Notes under the pieces: model-generated
The model's database searches: none
Seen by the model: only the letters and a program-made list of their open reading frames with translations
Told to the model about the DNA's origin: nothing
In this document: one piece after another, positions 53,603 through 62,649 of the stretch
How positions within the stretch are numbered: the stretch's first letter is position 1
How the letters are laid out: every line of letters starts with the position of its first letter
Position numbers and translations under genes: made by a program
Source of the DNA: Paenibacillus turpanensis
GTDB lineage: Bacteria; Bacillota; Bacilli; Paenibacillales; YIM-B00363
Length of the DNA stretch: 64,000 bases
Assembly (NCBI RefSeq): GCF_011421635.1
Contig: NZ_WTLI01000006.1
Location: 129,328 to 193,327, forward strand
Reading direction: 5' to 3'

Positions 53603-54814
53603 TCAAACGGATTGTACTAGCTTCACATCAATCCTGTTTACTTCATGATTCCGTACCGCCTTCGCAATGGCTGAAGGAAGCGTATCGCCCTGGATCAGCT
53701 CTGCCCCGCCTTTTCGGAAGTGCACAGACATTTCTTTGATTAAAGCAGCTTTCTCACCATAGGTCGGAGCCCGTTCCGGGTTGTAATATGTCACTTGGCA
53801 GCTTCCCAAGAAGGTCGCCCGAATGTGATTCGCCGAATCAAACAGAAACGAAGGCAGCGCAGGTCGGAACCGCAGCAGCAGCTCCCCCTTTTCCCATTGA
53901 AAAGGCGCCGGTCCCCACATCATCCAATTCCACATCGATAAGAATTCCGCCGTCGAGCCGCTAAGTCTGGCGACAAACCCTGTGCCATGTAAGCTCTCGT
54001 CCGGATTCGCACTGCTTGCGATGAACGAGCTATTTTCCAATATGCTGCGTCCATACACCTGCGGGTCGAAGAACGGAACCATCGCCCGCTGCATTTCCTC
54101 AAAAAATGGCTCGTACAAGCCGGCTTTTAACAGCTCCAGTAAATATTTATAGGCCATATGTAAGAAGACGGACTCATTTTCCAGCCAACCGGGGGTAAAA
54201 GCACGGGCTCTGCCGATCTCGTTCGGCTGTCCGGCCAAGGAGGCATTGACCTTATACATCTTTAATTTGGCGTCGTATATTCCGGTCTGCTTTAGCCCTT
54301 CGTACAGCTGCCGCTTCTCATCCCGCGTCGGCAATATTTTCATAGCCCGGGTCGGCCCCTCCAAAAAATAAGGCAGATCTACCCTGCGGAACTCCAGCGC
54401 GCGCACAAGCTGCTGTCCCTTTTCATTCCTTTTGGGCAGCCCCTGCTCGTCGGTCAACACCTCATGTTTTGTTACCTCATAATAGAAGTACGTAGGGAAA
54501 ACGCCGTTGCCCAGCTCTAGCGCCCGCTCCACGCCCTGGTCAACTTTCCGCATAAACGCTTGTAAGCATTCATGAACATACGCACGGCCAAGGTCCCGCA
54601 GCGCACCTTCAAAGCCGTATGCTGTTCGTTCCCGGTACGCTTCTCTTGCCGTCGACATCGCATCCCTTATTACCTTCTTATTGCCTGATCCTTTATCAGC
54701 GGGCTGTTCGCCGGCTCCGGTATTTCCAGTTCCGCTATTTCCGCTCCCGCCGCCGCAGGCTGCCGATGTTAGTGCCAGTGCTGTTAAAACAGACAAAACT
54801 GCTGTTTTCTTCAT
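53603..54814 (-). pseudogene. chimera: lipoprotein signal of a sugar-binding protein fused to the C-terminal part of a phosphorylase
   Basis: Residues 1-45 or so read as the start of an ABC sugar-binding lipoprotein: basic MKK, hydrophobic core, Cys20 followed by Gly/Ser-rich GGGSGNSGTG, then KGSGNKK. From about residue 48 the sequence changes to an unrelated cytoplasmic-type helical protein (YGFEGALRDLGRAYVHECLQ ... GFVARLSGSTAEFLSMWNWM ... GELLLRFRPALP) that resembles the C-terminal barrel of a GH94/GH149-like phosphorylase. The join near 54670 is in frame. I infer a deletion that removed most of a binding protein, the permeases and the N-terminal part of the phosphorylase. The product is probably not functional. 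Confidence 0.7.
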
Positions 54815-54845
54815 AACTCTGATACCCCCATATGTACCATTTTAA

Positions 54846-54929
54846 CGAAAACTTTCGCTTTATCCATTTTGAAATAGCGAAACCGTTTTCTTTGGTTTTT
54901 ATTATGATACAGAATTTACCTTTTGTAAA
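54846..54929 (-). promoter_or_regulatory. promoter of the phosphorylase operon with two LacI-type operators
   Basis: On the minus strand TTTACA (54924-54929), 17 bp, CATAAT (54901-54906). Operators lie downstream: GCGAAACCGTTTTC at 54877-54890 and CGAAAACTTTCG at 54846-54857. Placement after the transcript start suits repression by the divergent LacI protein. Confidence 0.65.
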
Positions 54930-55004
54930 TACCTTCCTAAAAAAATTGTGCAATCCGTTTATTTTCAACAATTATCAAGCATCTGTCGGGGATTTCATTT
55001 CGAA

Positions 55005-55056
55005 TTGACAGCAGCGCCCCTAAGAAGATATGATAGATTTAACAACGAAACTTTCG
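55005..55056 (+). promoter_or_regulatory. lacI-family regulator promoter with downstream operator
   Basis: TTGACA (55005-55010), 18 bp, TATGAT (55029-55034). The operator CGAAACTTTCG lies at 55046-55056, similar to the site at 54846. A further GAAAACAATTTTTC (55086-55099) is a weaker candidate. The layout suggests autorepression. Confidence 0.65.
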
Positions 55057-55146
55057 CGAAACACATGGATTTCCTACTAAACTATGAAAACAATTTTTCG
55101 TTACTATGCGAAATGGACAGGTTTTTATTAAAACGAGGTGTCACTT

Positions 55147-56163
55147 ATGTCTGTAAATATTAAAACTGTGGCGAAGCTAGCGGGCGTTTCCGTTTCGACC
55201 GTCTCAAAAATTATTAATAATTACTCTGAGATCTCGGAAGAAACCCGTCAAAAGGTGCTGGACATTATGGCGGAAACCGGATATATCCCCAGCAACTCGG
55301 CCAAAACGTTGGCAACGAAGAAATCCAATCTGATCGGGGTTATTTTCGCAGGAAAGCTGAATATCGACTTCACCCACCCTTTCTTTGTGGAGGTACTCAA
55401 TGCCTTTAAGAAGCAGATGGGGATTCTGGGCTACGATTTACTGTTCTTCTCAAACGAAAAGTTCCACCCTGTCGGAGAGGATTATTTAGCGAGATGCCGA
55501 CATTTTCAGGTTGACGGCTGTATTGTCATTTCCGGACAAGAGCTCGAGAGCACCATACAAGAGCTTGATCAAAGCCCGATCCCATGTATTGGAGTCGACC
55601 TCAGAATGACGGGCAAAAACTCCGGCTATATCATGTCCGATAACGAAAAAATTTCGACGAAGGTCATTGAGCATTTCTATCTTCAAGGCTATCGGGATAT
55701 CGGCTTTATTGGCAGTACGACCCATTCTGAGATTTCTTCCTTGCGTGAACAAGGGCTCATTAAGTCTCTCCAGGATTGGGGGCTTCCGGTGAATCCTGAC
55801 TGGTTTGTGCACGGGGAGGATTTCTACGAGGAAAGCGGCTACCGGGCGATGAAGCAAATGATGAAGAACGGCCCCCTGCCGCGGGCGGTTTTTGCCGGCT
55901 CCGACCTGCTCGCCATCGGGGCGATTCGTGCGCTGCATGAAAGTGACATCCGGGTGCCCGAGGATGTGGCCATCATCGGCTGCGATAATATTGACGCCGC
56001 GAAATATACCACTCCTCCTTTAACGACGGTGAAGCAGGACAAGGAAAAAATCGGAAAACTAGCCGCGTTGATGCTCTACGATTTAATCAGTAATCAAATG
56101 AACATGAGCTCCGTATTCGTCGAACCGGAGCTGGTCATTCGAAAGTCGTGCGGCGCGAAATAG
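55147..56163 (+). CDS. LacI-family transcriptional regulator
   Basis: A 338-residue repressor. The N-terminal helix-turn-helix reads KTVAKLAGVSVSTVSKIINNYSEIS, with the hinge helix near residue 50. The sugar-binding domain is of periplasmic-binding type (LIGVIFAGKLNIDFTHPFFVEVL, DIGFIGSTTHSEISSLREQG). ATG 55147 has GAGGTG upstream. It is divergent from the chimeric gene and is the likely repressor of the phosphorylase operon; the effector is probably the oligosaccharide or sugar phosphate of that pathway. Confidence 0.88.
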   Translation: MSVNIKTVAKLAGVSVSTVSKIINNYSEISEETRQKVLDIMAETGYIPSNSAKTLATKKSNLIGVIFAGKLNIDFTHPFFVEVLNAFKKQMGILGYDLLFFSNEKFHPVGEDYLARCRHFQVDGCIVISGQELESTIQELDQSPIPCIGVDLRMTGKNSGYIMSDNEKISTKVIEHFYLQGYRDIGFIGSTTHSEISSLREQGLIKSLQDWGLPVNPDWFVHGEDFYEESGYRAMKQMMKNGPLPRAVFAGSDLLAIGAIRALHESDIRVPEDVAIIGCDNIDAAKYTTPPLTTVKQDKEKIGKLAALMLYDLISNQMNMSSVFVEPELVIRKSCGAK

Positions 56164-56176
56164 CGCGCAATAAATA

Positions 56177-56207
56177 AGGAGTGCCCGACGGTTGGGCACT
56201 CCTTTTT
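56177..56207 (+). terminator. terminator after the LacI gene
   Basis: Stem GGAGTGCCC / GGGCACTCC with a 7-base loop, followed by TTTTT. Confidence 0.9.
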
Positions 56208-56217
56208 ATACATATTT

Positions 56218-56817
56218 TTATCCATCTTCCCCTGTAATCCGGTCTAGATGGTGCGCTACAACACTCACGAGCCATTCCCTTTCGACCCGCTCAGGGAATG
56301 AAATATGATGAAGAACCAATCCATCCACGAGCGCATGGAGCCGTTTCGCCTCCAGCTCAATCTGCAGCTCTTCCGCTTTCCCTTTACGGGCGGCGAGAAG
56401 CTCAATCATCCGGCGGAAACCTGCATGAAGCTCGTCATGAGCCTTGGCGGAAAGTTCGCGAGCGATAGGATCAAACATCGCTCTGCCCGCAAATGCAAGC
56501 CATACCTCCGCTTCCAATCTGCGCTCTTCGTCAAGCGGCATAATTTCCCCGATGACCTGTTCCAGATCACGGCGCAGGTCTCCGCTGAATTGAATATTTT
56601 GAATTCTCTCTGCGACACGTTCGGAAATAAGCCGCATCGCGAATGCGACTAATTCATCCTGCGAATCAAAATAATGGCGCAAAGCTCCAAGCGATAAGCC
56701 GGCTTCGTCCGCTACCCTGCGCACCGTGACCCCCGGCAGGCCTTCCTGTCTTATCACTCGCCAAGCAGCTTCGGCGATTTCTACTTTCCTTTTTGAATGA
56801 TCAACGATTTTTGGCAT
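56218..56817 (-). CDS. pksA: TetR-family regulator, PksA-like
   Basis: A 199-residue TetR repressor. The N-terminal DNA-binding domain is VRRVADEAGLSLGALRHYFDSQDELV after MPKIVDHSKRK, close to B. subtilis PksA. The C-terminal ligand domain is helical, and its ligand is unknown. It is divergent from ymcC; the same two genes are neighbours in B. subtilis, so ymcC is the likely target. The intergenic region has an inverted repeat GTTATT / AATAAC (56842-56870) around the ymcC promoter. Confidence 0.75.
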   Translation of the reverse strand: MPKIVDHSKRKVEIAEAAWRVIRQEGLPGVTVRRVADEAGLSLGALRHYFDSQDELVAFAMRLISERVAERIQNIQFSGDLRRDLEQVIGEIMPLDEERRLEAEVWLAFAGRAMFDPIARELSAKAHDELHAGFRRMIELLAARKGKAEELQIELEAKRLHALVDGLVLHHISFPERVEREWLVSVVAHHLDRITGEDG

Positions 56818-56839
56818 ACATCCATTATATCAGGCCGGT

Positions 56840-56870
56840 TTGTTATTTAAAACAATTGTGCTATAATAAC
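56840..56870 (+). promoter_or_regulatory. candidate ymcC promoter with inverted repeat
   Basis: TTGTTA, 16 bp, TATAAT (56862-56867). GTTATT and AATAAC arms flank the spacer and -10 (56842-56847 and 56865-56870), with ACAATTGT in between. This is a possible TetR operator. Confidence 0.5.
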
Positions 56871-56917
56871 AACGGTCTTTAAATAATACAGACGTATTAA
56901 TAAGGAGTGGAGCAGCA

Positions 56918-57454
56918 ATGATTACGGCTTTTATCATCGGATGTGAAATTGCCTTTTGGTTATTTGTCCTTGGCGGTTTGACCCTTCGCTATATCGTTAA
57001 AAAGGAACGAGCCAGCGCTATTGTGCTGCTCTGCACCCCTCTGATAGACGTCATTCTTTTAGTCGTAATCGTGATTCACTTGCGGAATGGAGCGGAGGCC
57101 ACATTCGCCCATGCTCTAGCCGCCGTGTACATCGGTGCATCCATCGGATTTGGACACCGCATGATCCGCTGGGCGGACACTCGTTTCGCTCACCGATTCG
57201 CCGGCGGCCCTGCACCTGTACGCTTAACCGGCAAGGAGCATGCTCATCATGAGCGAACCGGATGGTTCCTTCATTTATTGTCCTGGGCCATCGGATGCTC
57301 CATTCTTTACGGCATGGTCTGGCTGGTGAACGATCCAAGCCGGACCGAGGTTCTGTCACAAACGCTGAGGCTCTGGTCCCTTATTCTTGGAATCGACTTC
57401 CTGATCAGCTTCAGCTATACGCTTTGGCCGCGCGAGACGAAGGCAAGAACGTAG
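56918..57454 (+). CDS. ymcC: integral membrane protein YmcC-like
   Basis: A 178-residue membrane protein with five to six hydrophobic segments (first: AFIIGCEIAFWLFVLGGLTL; last: LWSLILGIDFLISFSYTLW). A hydrophilic loop around residues 85-118 is rich in His and Arg (KEHAHHERTGW). It matches B. subtilis YmcC in size and in the pksA neighbourhood. The function is unknown. ATG 56918 has AAGGAGTGGAG upstream. Confidence 0.7.
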   Translation: MITAFIIGCEIAFWLFVLGGLTLRYIVKKERASAIVLLCTPLIDVILLVVIVIHLRNGAEATFAHALAAVYIGASIGFGHRMIRWADTRFAHRFAGGPAPVRLTGKEHAHHERTGWFLHLLSWAIGCSILYGMVWLVNDPSRTEVLSQTLRLWSLILGIDFLISFSYTLWPRETKART

Positions 57455-57530
57455 TTTGGTTTTGCAGCCTTCCGAACGCACGAAAAGCAAATCATTCTGC
57501 GTTTGCTTTGCACAGTACAGCAAGTTTTAC

Positions 57531-57557
57531 GCCACCGTTTACCGGTGGCCTTTTTTT
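57531..57557. terminator. terminator after ymcC
   Basis: Stem GCCACCG / CGGTGGC with a 5-base loop, followed by T7 on the plus strand. The end of the disrupted methyltransferase frame also reaches this hairpin. Confidence 0.85.
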
Positions 57558-58152
57558 GAATCAAGAATAAACATAGAAGCATCGTGTCCCATGAATATTT
57601 TACTTCCCGTATAAAAGGTTTTGAATCGAATATCCCTATACCCTATTTTAGTCATCATATCGGTTAGCTCTTCTGGATGAAATCCGTTATGAACAATATC
57701 GGAGACTATATTTTCATTTTTTTATTAAAATCTACGATCAGTAGATGTCCCCCTTCACAGAGAACATCAAATAATCTTGTTAAAACGAGTTCAACCTCAT
57801 CAATATGGAGCAGCACCTGAGCCATAAAAATATAATCAGCCTGTAAATCGGACAAGCTTTCCTTTTCAAAATCGAAGCATATGGTATTTGCATTTTGAAT
57901 ATTTAAATCCGTTATTTTTTGCTGGATTTGATTAATCATGTTTTGTGACGTATCCAGAAAAAGGATGGAATGAAAATCGTTTATCAAGTTCATACCGACA
58001 AGACCAGTTCCGCACCCAAAATCAATCGCTTTTTTACTTTTAGCGTCAACTAAATAATTTCGGATGGCATCGGATGATACCCTTGCGATTTGGATTCTTT
58101 CAGGAGTGTCATATACATTAGCTATCATTTCAAATTTATGAGTGTTTCCCAC
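57539..58152 (-). pseudogene. SAM-dependent methyltransferase, frameshifted in an A7 run
   Basis: Class I methyltransferase. The first frame (58152-57706) has the SAM motif AIDFGCGTGLVGMNL and continues to LLIVDFNKKMKI, then stops. In another frame the expected C-terminus follows at once: ENIVSDIVHNGFHPEELTDMM ... KIFMGHDASMFILDS, to a stop at 57539. The shift is in the AATAAAAAAATG segment near 57717-57727; one more A would restore the frame. The GTG start at 58152 has GGAGGG upstream. The gene is AT-rich compared with its neighbours, suggesting acquisition. It could be a true mutation, slippage, or a sequencing error. Confidence 0.75.
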
Positions 58153-58294
58153 TATTATCCCTCCTATTAGCCTGCGGAGTCCGCTTAAAACTTAGACTTG
58201 GTATCCTTTTATGCTTACTTTCATCGAGCTGAAAACATTTACTCCTATCGAGCTCTCTTTGCTACAATAGAACATAACAAGGAGGGGAACTACC

Positions 58295-58660
58295 ATGATC
58301 GTAAGGAATTTTCTCGATGCTGAAATGAAAACAGGCAGCAGCCATAAAGGTATAGGGAACGTGCACAGTGTGAAGCTTTACGATGACAGCGATTTCGATA
58401 CACCGCTTAAGTTTCTGTACTATATGGCGCTTCCTCCCGGCACTTCTATCGGTTATCATCAGCATGGGAATAACGAAGAAGTATATGTAATTCTTGAGGG
58501 AACAGGCCAGATGACAGTAAACGATGCTCCGCGAGATGTGAAGCCAGGGGATGTGTTGTTGAATAAACCGGGGTGGAGTCACGGACTGGTAAATACAAGT
58601 GAGGCTGAACTTCGCATCCTTGTTTATGAAGCGGATTTACATTCTACAAAAAAGGACTAG
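58295..58660 (+). CDS. single-domain cupin protein
   Basis: A 121-residue beta-barrel protein. Cupin motif 1 is GYHQHGNNEEVYVILEG (metal ligands H, H, E) around residues 51-67, and motif 2 is GDVLLNKPGWSHGLVN with the last His near residue 96. Such proteins act in sugar or secondary metabolism; the role is unknown. ATG 58295 has AAGGAGGGG upstream. An 11-bp perfect hairpin GACTAGGAAGT / ACTTCCTAGTC (58655-58696) starts inside the last codons and has no T-run. Confidence 0.75.
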   Translation: MIVRNFLDAEMKTGSSHKGIGNVHSVKLYDDSDFDTPLKFLYYMALPPGTSIGYHQHGNNEEVYVILEGTGQMTVNDAPRDVKPGDVLLNKPGWSHGLVNTSEAELRILVYEADLHSTKKD

Positions 58661-58766
58661 GAAGTAATCGTCGGTATTCTCGAAGACTTCCTAGTCACCT
58701 AAGCTTGTGTATATTGTGCCCATTATCGGGTTCATTTTCAATGATGATTGCTAACTCCCATACGCT

Positions 58767-59564
58767 TCACAACCGCTGCCGCATCGCCTCAAACAACAGC
58801 ACCGTCGACGCCATCGCCACATTCAGCGATTCCGCGCGTCCCTTCATCGGGATAATGACCGATTCGGTAGCTGCTTCCCGCATCGCCGCAGATACGCCGC
58901 GCGCTTCGTTGCCAAGCACGATCCATGTCGGCCCACAAAAATCGGCCTCATAGATCGTCTTCGTCGCCTCAAGCTCCGTTACGACAATCTGCACGCCGCG
59001 TTCTTTCGCCGCGTCCACAGCCTCCTCCAGACGGCAGGCGATTACCGGCAGGTGGAACAGCGACCCCATCGCGGAGCGCACCGTCTTCGGATTGTACGCG
59101 TCCACCGTGCCTTCGCCCAGCAGCACCGCGCTCGCTCCCGCCGCATCGGCGGAACGGATGATCGTGCCCAGGTTGCCGGGGTCCTGCACCCCGTCGGACA
59201 CGACGATCAGTGCATCCTCGCGGCCGAGAACGGCGCCGAGCTCCACCTCCTGCGGCTTGCGTACGATGGCAAGCACCGGCTGCGGATGCTCCGTATCGGA
59301 GCACTTGGCAAGCACGGCGTCCGACACGGACACCAGCTCGCCGCCAGCCTCCTCATACGCTGCAACCTCCTCCGCTATCTCCTGCGGGATGTCGGTATAC
59401 TGCCGCACCAAAATCGACTCTACCTCAGCCCCGGACACAAGCGCTTCCCGCACAAGGTGAACGCCTTCCGCAACAAATAACCCCGATTGGTCGCGGCCTT
59501 TTTTCGTTAATAAAGCAGACCATTTTTTTACCCGCTCATTTTGCGGGGATACAATTTCCTTCAT
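58767..59564 (-). CDS. ysgA: TrmH/SpoU-family RNA 2'-O-methyltransferase (YsgA)
   Basis: A 265-residue SPOUT enzyme that methylates ribose in rRNA or tRNA. An N-terminal substrate-binding domain (SPQNERVKKWSALLTKKG...) is followed by the knotted domain with motif 1 DPGNLGTIIRSADAAGA, motif 2 WIVLGNEARGVS, and motif 3 SLNVAMASTVLLFEAMRQR. The gene is next to sspI in B. subtilis; here ktrA lies between the two. GGAG lies upstream of the ATG at 59564. Confidence 0.9.
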   Translation of the reverse strand: MKEIVSPQNERVKKWSALLTKKGRDQSGLFVAEGVHLVREALVSGAEVESILVRQYTDIPQEIAEEVAAYEEAGGELVSVSDAVLAKCSDTEHPQPVLAIVRKPQEVELGAVLGREDALIVVSDGVQDPGNLGTIIRSADAAGASAVLLGEGTVDAYNPKTVRSAMGSLFHLPVIACRLEEAVDAAKERGVQIVVTELEATKTIYEADFCGPTWIVLGNEARGVSAAMREAATESVIIPMKGRAESLNVAMASTVLLFEAMRQRL

Positions 59565-59567
59565 CCT

Positions 59568-60230
59568 CTACTCCGTATGCGCCATTTCGAATTTTCGCAA
59601 ATCTTCATTCCGTCCGACCACGACCAGCACGTCGCCGTCTTTGATCCGATCCTCCGCATGCGGAGCGATGTTCATCACGTTATTGCTTTTAATTGCCATG
59701 ACGTTGCACATATATTTTGCCCGGATGTCCATTTCACGCAGGTTACTGCCAAGCATCGCACCCGTCGCACGAATTTCCACAATGCTGTATTCCGGAGAAA
59801 GCTCAATATAATCCAAAATATTGGGGGATATTAAATGATGAGCAACGCGCAGTCCCATATCCCGCTCCGGGAAAACGACTTTATCCGCGCCGATCCGGTT
59901 AAGCACCTTTCCATGAAGATCACTTTGCGCCTTAACGATAAGCATCGGCACGCCAAGCTCCTTCAAAATCAGCGTCGTTAGGATACTCGCTTGAATATCT
60001 TGACCGATGGCTACAACCACTACGTCAAAATTTCGCAGGCCCAGTGCTCTAAGCGCATCCTCGTCCGTACTATCTGCTGTTACGGCATGCGTAACCTTGT
60101 CCGAAATCTCTTGAATCCGGTGCTCATCGGAATCGATCGCCAATACCTCAAAGCCCATGCCATATAAGGATTGTGCAATACTCGAGCCAAAACGCCCCAT
60201 CCCGATTACCGCATATTGTTTTCTAACCAT
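59568..60230 (-). CDS. KtrA/KtrC-type potassium uptake regulatory subunit
   Basis: A cytoplasmic ring protein that gates a KtrB/KtrD potassium channel. It has 220 residues. The RCK-N domain has the Rossmann motif GMGRFGSSIAQSL and acidic Asp at the end of strand 2 (AIDSDEHRI). The RCK-C domain (GSNLREMDIRAKYMCNVMAI) is where c-di-AMP binds in Ktr proteins. No ktrB/ktrD is adjacent. The choice between KtrA and KtrC cannot be settled from the sequence. It lies 3 bases from ysgA. Confidence 0.88.
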   Translation of the reverse strand: MVRKQYAVIGMGRFGSSIAQSLYGMGFEVLAIDSDEHRIQEISDKVTHAVTADSTDEDALRALGLRNFDVVVVAIGQDIQASILTTLILKELGVPMLIVKAQSDLHGKVLNRIGADKVVFPERDMGLRVAHHLISPNILDYIELSPEYSIVEIRATGAMLGSNLREMDIRAKYMCNVMAIKSNNVMNIAPHAEDRIKDGDVLVVVGRNEDLRKFEMAHTE

Positions 60231-60279
60231 GCAACCGCGTCCTCTCTATAAGGCTTTGCCGAAAATAACGGATTTATCC

Positions 60280-60310
60280 TGTATTATAGCATATTCGGAT
60301 GCACATATTA
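60280..60310 (+). promoter_or_regulatory. candidate sigma-G promoter of sspI
   Basis: TGTATT, 18 bp, CATATTA, about 40 bases before the start codon. The -10 is one base from the SASP promoters in this window; the -35 is weak. Confidence 0.55.
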
Positions 60311-60351
60311 GAAAGAGCATTTCCCCAAAACATGACCAGCGGAGGTTGTTT

Positions 60352-60624
60352 ATGATCACATTAAACTTGCGGCAGGCGATTTATCAGCGTGTTCAAGACA
60401 AATCCGATCAGGAATTGTTAGAGGTTATTCAGGATTCCGTCGATCAGGATGAGCGCACGCTTCCGGGATTGGGCGTTTTATTCGAGATCATCTGGAAAAA
60501 CAGCGATGCAGAGCTTCAGCAGGAGCTGACCTCCATCTTAAAAACGAATCTCCCGCATGTCGAACTGGCTCAAGCAAAACCGGCCGCAAAGGCAGCACCA
60601 AAAAGACCGAGCCCCATCAAATAG
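60352..60624 (+). CDS. sspI: small acid-soluble spore protein SspI
   Basis: A minor forespore protein of 90 residues. The conserved part is TLNLRQAIYQRVQDKSDQEL and TLPGLGVLFEIIWKNSD, matching B. subtilis SspI (71 residues). The extra C-terminal 20 residues are Ala/Lys/Pro-rich (AKPAAKAAPKRPSPIK). ATG 60352 has GCGGAGG upstream; the long upstream frame is not coding. It lies close to ysgA, divergent from ktrA. Confidence 0.88.
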   Translation: MITLNLRQAIYQRVQDKSDQELLEVIQDSVDQDERTLPGLGVLFEIIWKNSDAELQQELTSILKTNLPHVELAQAKPAAKAAPKRPSPIK

Positions 60625-60690
60625 TAGTTCCAAAAGTAGAATACTAACAACAGCCGTATGTTCTCATTGTCAAGAGCGCAATCAATAATA

Positions 60691-60724
60691 AAAACGAACC
60701 CCGTCAAAGGAGTTCGTTTTTTTG
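60691..60724. terminator. terminator between sspI and the oxidoreductase operon
   Basis: Stem AAAACGAAC / GTTCGTTTT with a 12-base loop, followed by TTT. A-rich on the other side, so it can serve both convergent units. Confidence 0.8.
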
Positions 60725-60740
60725 ATTCACGGTGGAGAAA

Positions 60741-61853
60741 TTACATACTTGCCTTTGAAAAAGCGTCCCCCAAAAGCTCCGGCGCCTTCGTTGTCATGGT
60801 ATACACAGCTCCGCGATCTGAACTGAAATGAAACGCATGCATGGCCTCGAGCACATGAAGCGCTAGCGCCCCGCTGGCACGGTGTTTCGAGCCATCCTGA
60901 AGCGACCTTGCCATATCCCAAACGCCCAGTCCCCTCGAATTTTCCGTAAAAGGCCGTTCCACAGCAATTTCCGTCCACTCCGTTTGCCCCTTTTTACGCA
61001 GCAGAACAGGACCCCCGAACGTATTCGGGTCCGGAACCGATAAGCTTCCTTCCGAACCGTAAATTTCGATTCGCGGCAGCTGCGCCCCTCCGGGAATATC
61101 AAAGGACGTAATGATTGTCCCGACCGCCCCTCCCTCAAAACGCAGCAAACCGGTCACATGCGTAGGTACGTCCACTTGAATCTTTTGTCCCCGCTTCGGT
61201 TCGCTTGTAATGGTTCGCTCTGGAAACGACACCCGGGTCATGCCGCTTACCTCTGCAATCGGGCCAATCAAAGCAATTAAAGCCGTTAAATAATACGGCC
61301 CCATATCGAACATCGGTCCGCCGCCTGCTTGATAATAAAATTCCGGCGCAGGATGCCAATGCTCATGCCCGCGCGACATCATGAAAGCGACGCAGGAAAG
61401 CGGCTCGCCGATTTCCCCCGCTTCGATTAATGCTTTGCAGGTCTGAATACCTCCGCCCAAAAATGTATCGGGCGCCGAGCCGACCAACAGCCTTCTACGC
61501 TCCGCCGTCTCCATAATCCTCTTGCCATCCTCAAGAGAAACTGCCAGAGGCTTTTCTACATATACATGCTTTCCGGCTTCCAAAGCCTGCAGACAAACGT
61601 CGGCATGAGCCGCAGGGATCGTTAAATTGACAACAATCTGAACCTCTGGATCGGCCAGCAGCTCTTCCACGCTGCAAGCCTTCGGGATCCCATATTCCAC
61701 TGCGCGGCTGCGCGCCTTTTCCACATCCAAGTCCGCGCAGGCCGTTACTTCGATCCCCGGCAGAGAGGTTAAATTTTTGCAGTAAATCGCGCTAATGTTT
61801 CCGCAGCCGATAATGCCGATCTTCACGTGTTTCGCTTCCGCCGCCTGTTTCAT
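60741..61853 (-). CDS. Gfo/Idh/MocA-family NAD(P)-dependent oxidoreductase (copy 1)
   Basis: A cytoplasmic sugar or polyol dehydrogenase of 370 residues. The Rossmann motif is [17 protein letters not shown], and the Lys of [15 protein letters not shown] is the expected catalytic residue. A substrate domain follows with His/Asp in [19 protein letters not shown] 61853 is chosen with GGGGG 9 bases upstream. It is the last gene of a group with a ThuA-like protein and another oxidoreductase. The substrate is unknown. Confidence 0.82.
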   Translation of the reverse strand: MKQAAEAKHVKIGIIGCGNISAIYCKNLTSLPGIEVTACADLDVEKARSRAVEYGIPKACSVEELLADPEVQIVVNLTIPAAHADVCLQALEAGKHVYVEKPLAVSLEDGKRIMETAERRRLLVGSAPDTFLGGGIQTCKALIEAGEIGEPLSCVAFMMSRGHEHWHPAPEFYYQAGGGPMFDMGPYYLTALIALIGPIAEVSGMTRVSFPERTITSEPKRGQKIQVDVPTHVTGLLRFEGGAVGTIITSFDIPGGAQLPRIEIYGSEGSLSVPDPNTFGGPVLLRKKGQTEWTEIAVERPFTENSRGLGVWDMARSLQDGSKHRASGALALHVLEAMHAFHFSSDRGAVYTMTTKAPELLGDAFSKASM

Positions 61854-61868
61854 CCGATCCATCCCCCG

Positions 61869-62597
61869 TTAATTACTGTCGCCCATTCCGGTATAGGAGC
61901 CCGCTGTCATCCCTTGACGTCCCCTCTGCCCCGCCAATGCCTTTCCTTCTGCCGCCCAGCCAAAGCCGCGACGCATCATCAGCGTTACTTCAGGGATGGC
62001 AATAATATCCGCTTGATGTCCCAGCGAGCAGTAAAACACCCTGCCCTCGCCCCAGCGCTTCGTCCATACAACCGGCATATCCACCGCTTTATTGGATGCA
62101 TGCGGCCCATCGACAACCGGGAAGCGCGTCGTAGCCAGCACCTCAACGGCGGGGTCGACATGCAAATAATACTGCTCGCTTATCACTGAAAAATCCTTAA
62201 TACCGTCCAATAACGTGCTGGAGCTCTGCTTTATATTCACGGTGTATTCCACGCCATCGTTGCCCGGATGCGCCACCCAATTGCCGCCGGTCATAAATTG
62301 CCAGTCGACATTGCTGCGGAAGGCATCGCACATTCCGCCATGGCAGCCGGCAATCCCGACACCGGACTGCACCGCTTCCAGTACATTTTGCACCAGCTGC
62401 TTTTCGATTTGTCCCATTGTCCAATTTGGAACAATCAAATCAAGTGCCATCAGCTTTTCCTTATCGGCAAACGCTTCCAGAGAGTCCGAAACCTCAACTT
62501 CAAACCCGTCCTGCTCGAGCATTGCCCGGAACAGCTCCGATACCTCCTGCGGCTGATGTCCAAGCCAACCGCCCCATACGATCAACGCTTTTTTCAT
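61869..62597 (-). CDS. ThuA-like domain protein
   Basis: A 242-residue protein of the ThuA (trehalose utilisation) family, which has a class I glutamine-amidotransferase-like fold. Conserved pieces are IVWGGWLGHQP at the start, VGIAGCHGGMCDAF, and VYTVNIKQ-like EYTVNIKQSSSTLLDGI. ThuA with Gfo/Idh/MocA partners takes part in trehalose, maltitol or sucrose conversion in rhizobia; the same pairing here suggests a related sugar pathway. ATG 62597 has GGAGGG upstream. Confidence 0.8.
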   Translation of the reverse strand: MKKALIVWGGWLGHQPQEVSELFRAMLEQDGFEVEVSDSLEAFADKEKLMALDLIVPNWTMGQIEKQLVQNVLEAVQSGVGIAGCHGGMCDAFRSNVDWQFMTGGNWVAHPGNDGVEYTVNIKQSSSTLLDGIKDFSVISEQYYLHVDPAVEVLATTRFPVVDGPHASNKAVDMPVVWTKRWGEGRVFYCSLGHQADIIAIPEVTLMMRRGFGWAAEGKALAGQRGRQGMTAGSYTGMGDSN

Positions 62598-62649
62598 CGC
62601 GAAAGCCCTCCTCTATTTTTGATCCATCTAACTCAGCAGCACCCGTCTG

